A DNA stretch of 7,599 bases. Source: Acidobacteriota bacterium (GTDB taxonomy: Bacteria > Acidobacteriota > Terriglobia > Terriglobales > Acidobacteriaceae). Where the stretch lies: contig JAJXXG010000679.1 of the NCBI GenBank assembly GCA_021781255.1, positions 1-7,599 of the forward strand. The letters run 5' to 3'. Every line of letters starts with the position of its first letter. Positions within the stretch are counted from its first letter, which is position 1. The notes under the pieces are model-generated. The model saw only the letters and a program-made list of their open reading frames with translations, was not told the DNA's origin and ran no database searches. A program made the position numbers and the translations under genes. This document shows, one piece after another, positions 5,277-7,599 of the stretch.

Positions 5277-5999
5277 TTGAAGCGGACATTGAAGGCTTTG
5301 TTGTTGCTCCTTGCCGCCGGTCTGATGGTGGTGTGTGAACCCGCCGCGCAAGCCGCGGGCAGATCAGTCCCGCCAGACAACCCAGTGGCCCATATACGCA
5401 TGGCGCGGAGCTGGGAACTGGGCCCGTTTGTGAATGTGGGCAACGGCATCGGCAGCCGCGCCAGTTATCATTTTCTGGCGCTCGGTTTCCAGGCGGGAAA
5501 GATTCTCACGCCGGTGCTTCGCGCAGGCCGCCTCTCCGGTCAGTTTGAGTACAGCTTCAATCTGATGCCGTTCTGGCAGGCGTACACCCCGGCTCCGTAC
5601 AGTGTCACTGTCACCACGCCAGACGGCCCCGTGGTGCAGAACTATGGCGGTGGCACCTTCACCGGTCTCAGTCTTACGCCGGTGATTCTGCGCTGGAACT
5701 TCGCCACTCACTGGCAGCGCTTCCAGCCGTGGTTCCAGGCAGCGGGCGGGCTGATTTACACCACACACAAGTTTCCACCGGATCTGCTCGTGGTGCACGG
5801 ATCTCCGACCGGTGGCGGCACGTCGGTCTTCAACTTTTCGCCGCAGGGCGGCATGGGTTTTCATTACTTTCTTCGCAACGGCCGGTCGATTGATTTAGGC
5901 GTGAACGCGGTGCATATCTCGTCTGCCTCGCTGGGCGACAAGAATCCAGGCGTGAACTCAAGCGTGCAGGTGCAGATTGGCTACACCTTCTGGAAGTGA
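5277..5999 (+). CDS. PagL-like (acyloxyacyl hydrolase family) outer-membrane protein
   Basis: A 240-residue exported protein. The signal peptide has KR at 2-3, a long Leu-rich core (LKALLLLLAAGLMVV, 5-19), and likely cleavage after A24-Q-A26. The mature protein has alternating strands (GQFEYSFNLMPFWQ, WFQAAGGLIYTTHKF, GGMGFHYFLRNGRSIDLGVN) and ends H213-I-S215-S-A, then KNPGVN, then QVQIGYTFWK, the arrangement of the lipid A 3-O-deacylase PagL. In PagL the catalytic triad is His, Ser two residues on, and Glu 14 residues after the His. Here that third position is Asn227, so hydrolysis of lipid A is not assured. The TTG at 5277 is preferred because AAGGGA (5264-5269) lies 7 bases upstream and the signal peptide starts properly. 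The ATG at 5220 sits in the loop of the yebC terminator. The stop is 4 bases before ftcD. No clear promoter is seen in the short gap. Confidence 0.75.
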   Translation: MKRTLKALLLLLAAGLMVVCEPAAQAAGRSVPPDNPVAHIRMARSWELGPFVNVGNGIGSRASYHFLALGFQAGKILTPVLRAGRLSGQFEYSFNLMPFWQAYTPAPYSVTVTTPDGPVVQNYGGGTFTGLSLTPVILRWNFATHWQRFQPWFQAAGGLIYTTHKFPPDLLVVHGSPTGGGTSVFNFSPQGGMGFHYFLRNGRSIDLGVNAVHISSASLGDKNPGVNSSVQVQIGYTFWK

Positions 6000-6003
6000 A
6001 TCG

Positions 6004-6948
6004 ATGAATGGTCCACTGGTAGAGTGCGTCCCCAATTTCTCTGAGGGCAGAGACGTGCATGTGGTCGAGGCGATTGTCTCGGCCATGCGCATGGATGGAG
6101 TGCATCTGCTGGACTTGTCGATGGATGCAGGATTGAACCGTTCCGTGGTGACGCTGGCCGGCTCGCCAGAGGCGGTAATGGAGGCGGCTGTGCGCGGTGT
6201 GGGCAAGGCAGCCGAGCTGATTGACCTCACCCTGCAGGAAGGCAGCCACCCTCGCATCGGTGCGGCCGATGTGATTCCCTTTGTGCCCATCCACAACGTG
6301 CGGCTTGAACAGTGCGTGCTGCTGGCGCGACAGGCCGGTCATGAAATTTGGCAACGCTTCGGCATTCCAGTGTATTTCTATGAGGCTGCGGCGGCACGGC
6401 CGGATCGCGCCAGCCTTGACAACATCCGCACCGGCCAGTTTGAAGGGTTGCGCGAACAGGTGCGCAAGGATGCGGCGCGGCGGCCTGATCTTGGCGGTCC
6501 TGGACTGCATCCCACGGCCGGCGCGTGCGCCGTGGGCGCCCGCAAGTTCCTCGTCAGTTACATCATCTCGTTTGACTCAGTCGATTTATCACTGGTGCGT
6601 ACTATGGCGCGCGAATTGCGCGGTTCTTCCAGCGGCTTCAAGGGCGTGCGCGCCATGGGCAGCCTGCAGGATGGGAGAGCCCAGCTTACGCTCAACATCT
6701 CTGACTTTGAGGCCACACCTATTTCGCGTGTGTTTGCCGCAGTCTCCCGGCTTGCCTTGCGCCACCGTGCCGCGCTTGTGGAGGGTCGCATTATCGGTCT
6801 CATTCCTGAGGCGGCCTGCGAGCGCGAAAGCGAGTGGATGCGTCATTTAACCGGGTTCGAGGCGGAGGCCAAGATCCTGGAGCGGCGGTTGGAAAACCCT
6901 CAACCCTGGCCGGGAGAGGCCTTCGAAACAAGTCAGACCGGTACTTAG
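6004..6948 (+). CDS. ftcD: Glutamate formimidoyltransferase
   Basis: A complete 314-residue stand-alone formiminotransferase. It moves the formimino group of N-formimino-L-glutamate, the product of histidine breakdown, onto tetrahydrofolate, releasing glutamate and 5-formiminotetrahydrofolate in the cytoplasm. Seen features: the start VECVPNFSEGRD (6-17), the active-site block EGSHPRIGAADVIPFVPI (79-96) with H82 at the place of the catalytic His of mammalian FTCD, YFYEAAA (124-130), and GPGLHPTAGACAVGARKFL (165-183), which closes the folate/substrate site. There is no cyclodeaminase domain; the bifunctional animal enzyme is about 540 residues. The ATG at 6004 has GGAAG (5992-5996) 7 bases upstream; an ATG at 5977 would lie inside the previous gene. 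The gene follows the PagL-like gene by 4 bases, so the two are probably co-transcribed. No other hut gene is in view. Confidence 0.95.
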   Translation: MNGPLVECVPNFSEGRDVHVVEAIVSAMRMDGVHLLDLSMDAGLNRSVVTLAGSPEAVMEAAVRGVGKAAELIDLTLQEGSHPRIGAADVIPFVPIHNVRLEQCVLLARQAGHEIWQRFGIPVYFYEAAAARPDRASLDNIRTGQFEGLREQVRKDAARRPDLGGPGLHPTAGACAVGARKFLVSYIISFDSVDLSLVRTMARELRGSSSGFKGVRAMGSLQDGRAQLTLNISDFEATPISRVFAAVSRLALRHRAALVEGRIIGLIPEAACERESEWMRHLTGFEAEAKILERRLENPQPWPGEAFETSQTGT

Positions 6949-7058
6949 GCGTATCCACGGGAATCGCCGTAAAGGCCGGTAAACCGGGCTGAAGAGTAAG
7001 ATCAAAATAGTGGGAGACGCGCGACTCAAGCCCGTGGTTTGCGTCCAATCGAAGAACA

Positions 7059-7082
7059 GCGGGACGGTGGATTTTGTCCCGC
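7059..7082 (+). promoter_or_regulatory. Hairpin directly before the Shine-Dalgarno site
   Basis: GCGGGAC (7059-7065) pairs perfectly with GTCCCGC (7076-7082) across a ten-base loop GGTGGATTTT. The stem ends on the base just before AGGAGG (7083-7088). With seven pairs, six of them between positions rich in GC, it should form in the mRNA. It could stabilize the 5' end, expose the site by stacking, or act as a regulated element. No T-tract follows, so it is not a terminator for ftcD. The remainder of the 146-base gap (6949-7094) shows no convincing promoter. Confidence 0.5.
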
Positions 7083-7094
7083 AGGAGGATGAAA

Positions 7095-7599
7095 TTGCGG
7101 AAGAAATTTGCAGGAATTTTAGTGTGCGCCCTCCTTTTGGTGTTCACGCTGCCGGCAGAAGCTGCGCAGCTTTCTGGCGATGCGCGCGCATCAATTCCTC
7201 ACGATGTGCAGCAACTTGTGGTCATTGACTACCAGGCGATGCAGAACTCGCCTGCTGCCATGCAGTTGCGTGAACGCGTGATGCCGCCTGACCTGAAGCG
7301 GTTTGACGAAGCATTGCGGAACTCCGGGCTCAATGAGAACCACGACGTAGAAGATCTGGCCTTCGCGCTTTATCGCGCGCCAGGGGCAGGCAGCCAGCTT
7401 CAGACAGTGGGAATCGCCCAGGGTCAGTTCGACACGCAAGGCATTGTGGCGAGCTTCCGCAAGAAGCGCGTGCGTCCGCTCGTCGTTCGCCAGAATCACA
7501 TCTGGCCTATGGCGCATACGGGCATGGTGCTGTGTTTCGTTGATCCTTCCACAATGATCTTCGGCAGCAAAGAGTCGGTGACGCAGGCGCTGGATGCAC
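7095..7599 (+). CDS. Exported protein of unknown function, N-terminal part
   Basis: The gene runs off the window end; 168 codons are visible with no stop. The start is most likely the TTG at 7095, 6 bases after a perfect AGGAGG (7083-7088). The ATG at 7089 directly touches that site and is too close to use it, though it is in frame and adds only two residues. The signal peptide is RKK (2-4), a core FAGILVCALLLVFTL, and cleavage probably after A21-E-A23. The mature part begins with IPHDVQQLVVIDYQAM, then RERVMPPDLKRFDEAL, DVEDLAFALYRAPG, VGIAQGQFDTQGIVASF and LCFVDPSTMIFGSKESV. The pattern of alternating strands and a short NSPAAMQLRERV helix recalls uncharacterized, DUF3352-like acidobacterial secreted proteins, but I do not recognise a function or catalytic residues. 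It is on the same strand as ftcD, 146 bases after it. Confidence 0.75.
   Translation, partial: MRKKFAGILVCALLLVFTLPAEAAQLSGDARASIPHDVQQLVVIDYQAMQNSPAAMQLRERVMPPDLKRFDEALRNSGLNENHDVEDLAFALYRAPGAGSQLQTVGIAQGQFDTQGIVASFRKKRVRPLVVRQNHIWPMAHTGMVLCFVDPSTMIFGSKESVTQALDA

Noticed and set aside
5830..6510. 226-codon open frame on the minus strand across the PagL-like/ftcD junction
   Set aside because: It is antisense to well-conserved ftcD sequence; the product is Arg/His/Ser-rich without a domain.
6975..6986. CCGG-TAAA-CCGG as terminator of ftcD
   Set aside because: Only a four-base stem and no T-tract.
6997..7002. TAAGAT as -10 of a promoter for the last gene
   Set aside because: Only four of six matches and no -35 at the right distance.
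7089..7094. ATG at 7089 as start of the last gene
   Set aside because: It touches the AGGAGG directly, leaving no spacing; TTG at 7095 has six bases. The difference is two residues and not fully settled.
1..7599. tRNA, rRNA, CRISPR, insertion sequence, toxin-antitoxin or phage defence genes
   Set aside because: No such structure, repeat array, transposase or toxin-like product was seen on either strand by reading; MazG here is the housekeeping enzyme fragment and no mazEF partner is present.

Overview
The window looks like chromosomal DNA of an acidobacterium (class Terriglobia/Acidobacteriia). The reasons are indirect: high GC content, a PadR/HAAS regulator pair, GNAT plus MenC-like enzymes behind mazG, and several exported proteins of types common in that group. 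No 16S or other decisive marker is present, so the assignment is an inference. There are no RNA genes, insertion sequences, CRISPR arrays or phage genes. Both ends cut through genes.

Layout. (1) 1-2295, plus strand: the 3' part of mazG overlaps by four bases a GNAT acyltransferase, followed 82 bases later by an enolase-superfamily enzyme of the N-succinylamino acid racemase/o-succinylbenzoate synthase (NSAR/OSBS) family. GNAT plus NSAR is the core of the known route that converts D- to L-amino acids through N-succinyl intermediates, so the pair may do amino-acid salvage rather than menaquinone synthesis. (2) 2310-3363, minus strand, convergent with the racemase: a PadR repressor gene overlaps by 20 bases a gene for a four-helix membrane protein with an N-terminal HAAS-like domain. 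The padR promoter is unusually clear, carries a dyad that looks like an autoregulatory operator, and would give a nearly leaderless mRNA. (3) 3434-4216, minus strand: an exported, probably outer-membrane beta-barrel protein. (4) 4438-5184, plus strand: yebC with its own extended -10 promoter, two upstream dyads, and a strong intrinsic terminator. (5) 5277-6948, plus strand: a PagL-like outer-membrane protein followed 4 bases later by ftcD (glutamate formimidoyltransferase, histidine degradation). (6) 7095-end: the start of an exported protein of unknown function, preceded by a hairpin that abuts its ribosome binding site.

The three proteins with clear signal peptides (TTG at 4216, 5277 and 7095) all seem to start at TTG. 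I did not find a wholly new defence or mobile system. The points most worth a check are the GNAT-NSAR pair, the padR promoter/operator with its leaderless start, the PagL-like protein lacking the expected Glu, and the shared TTG starts.
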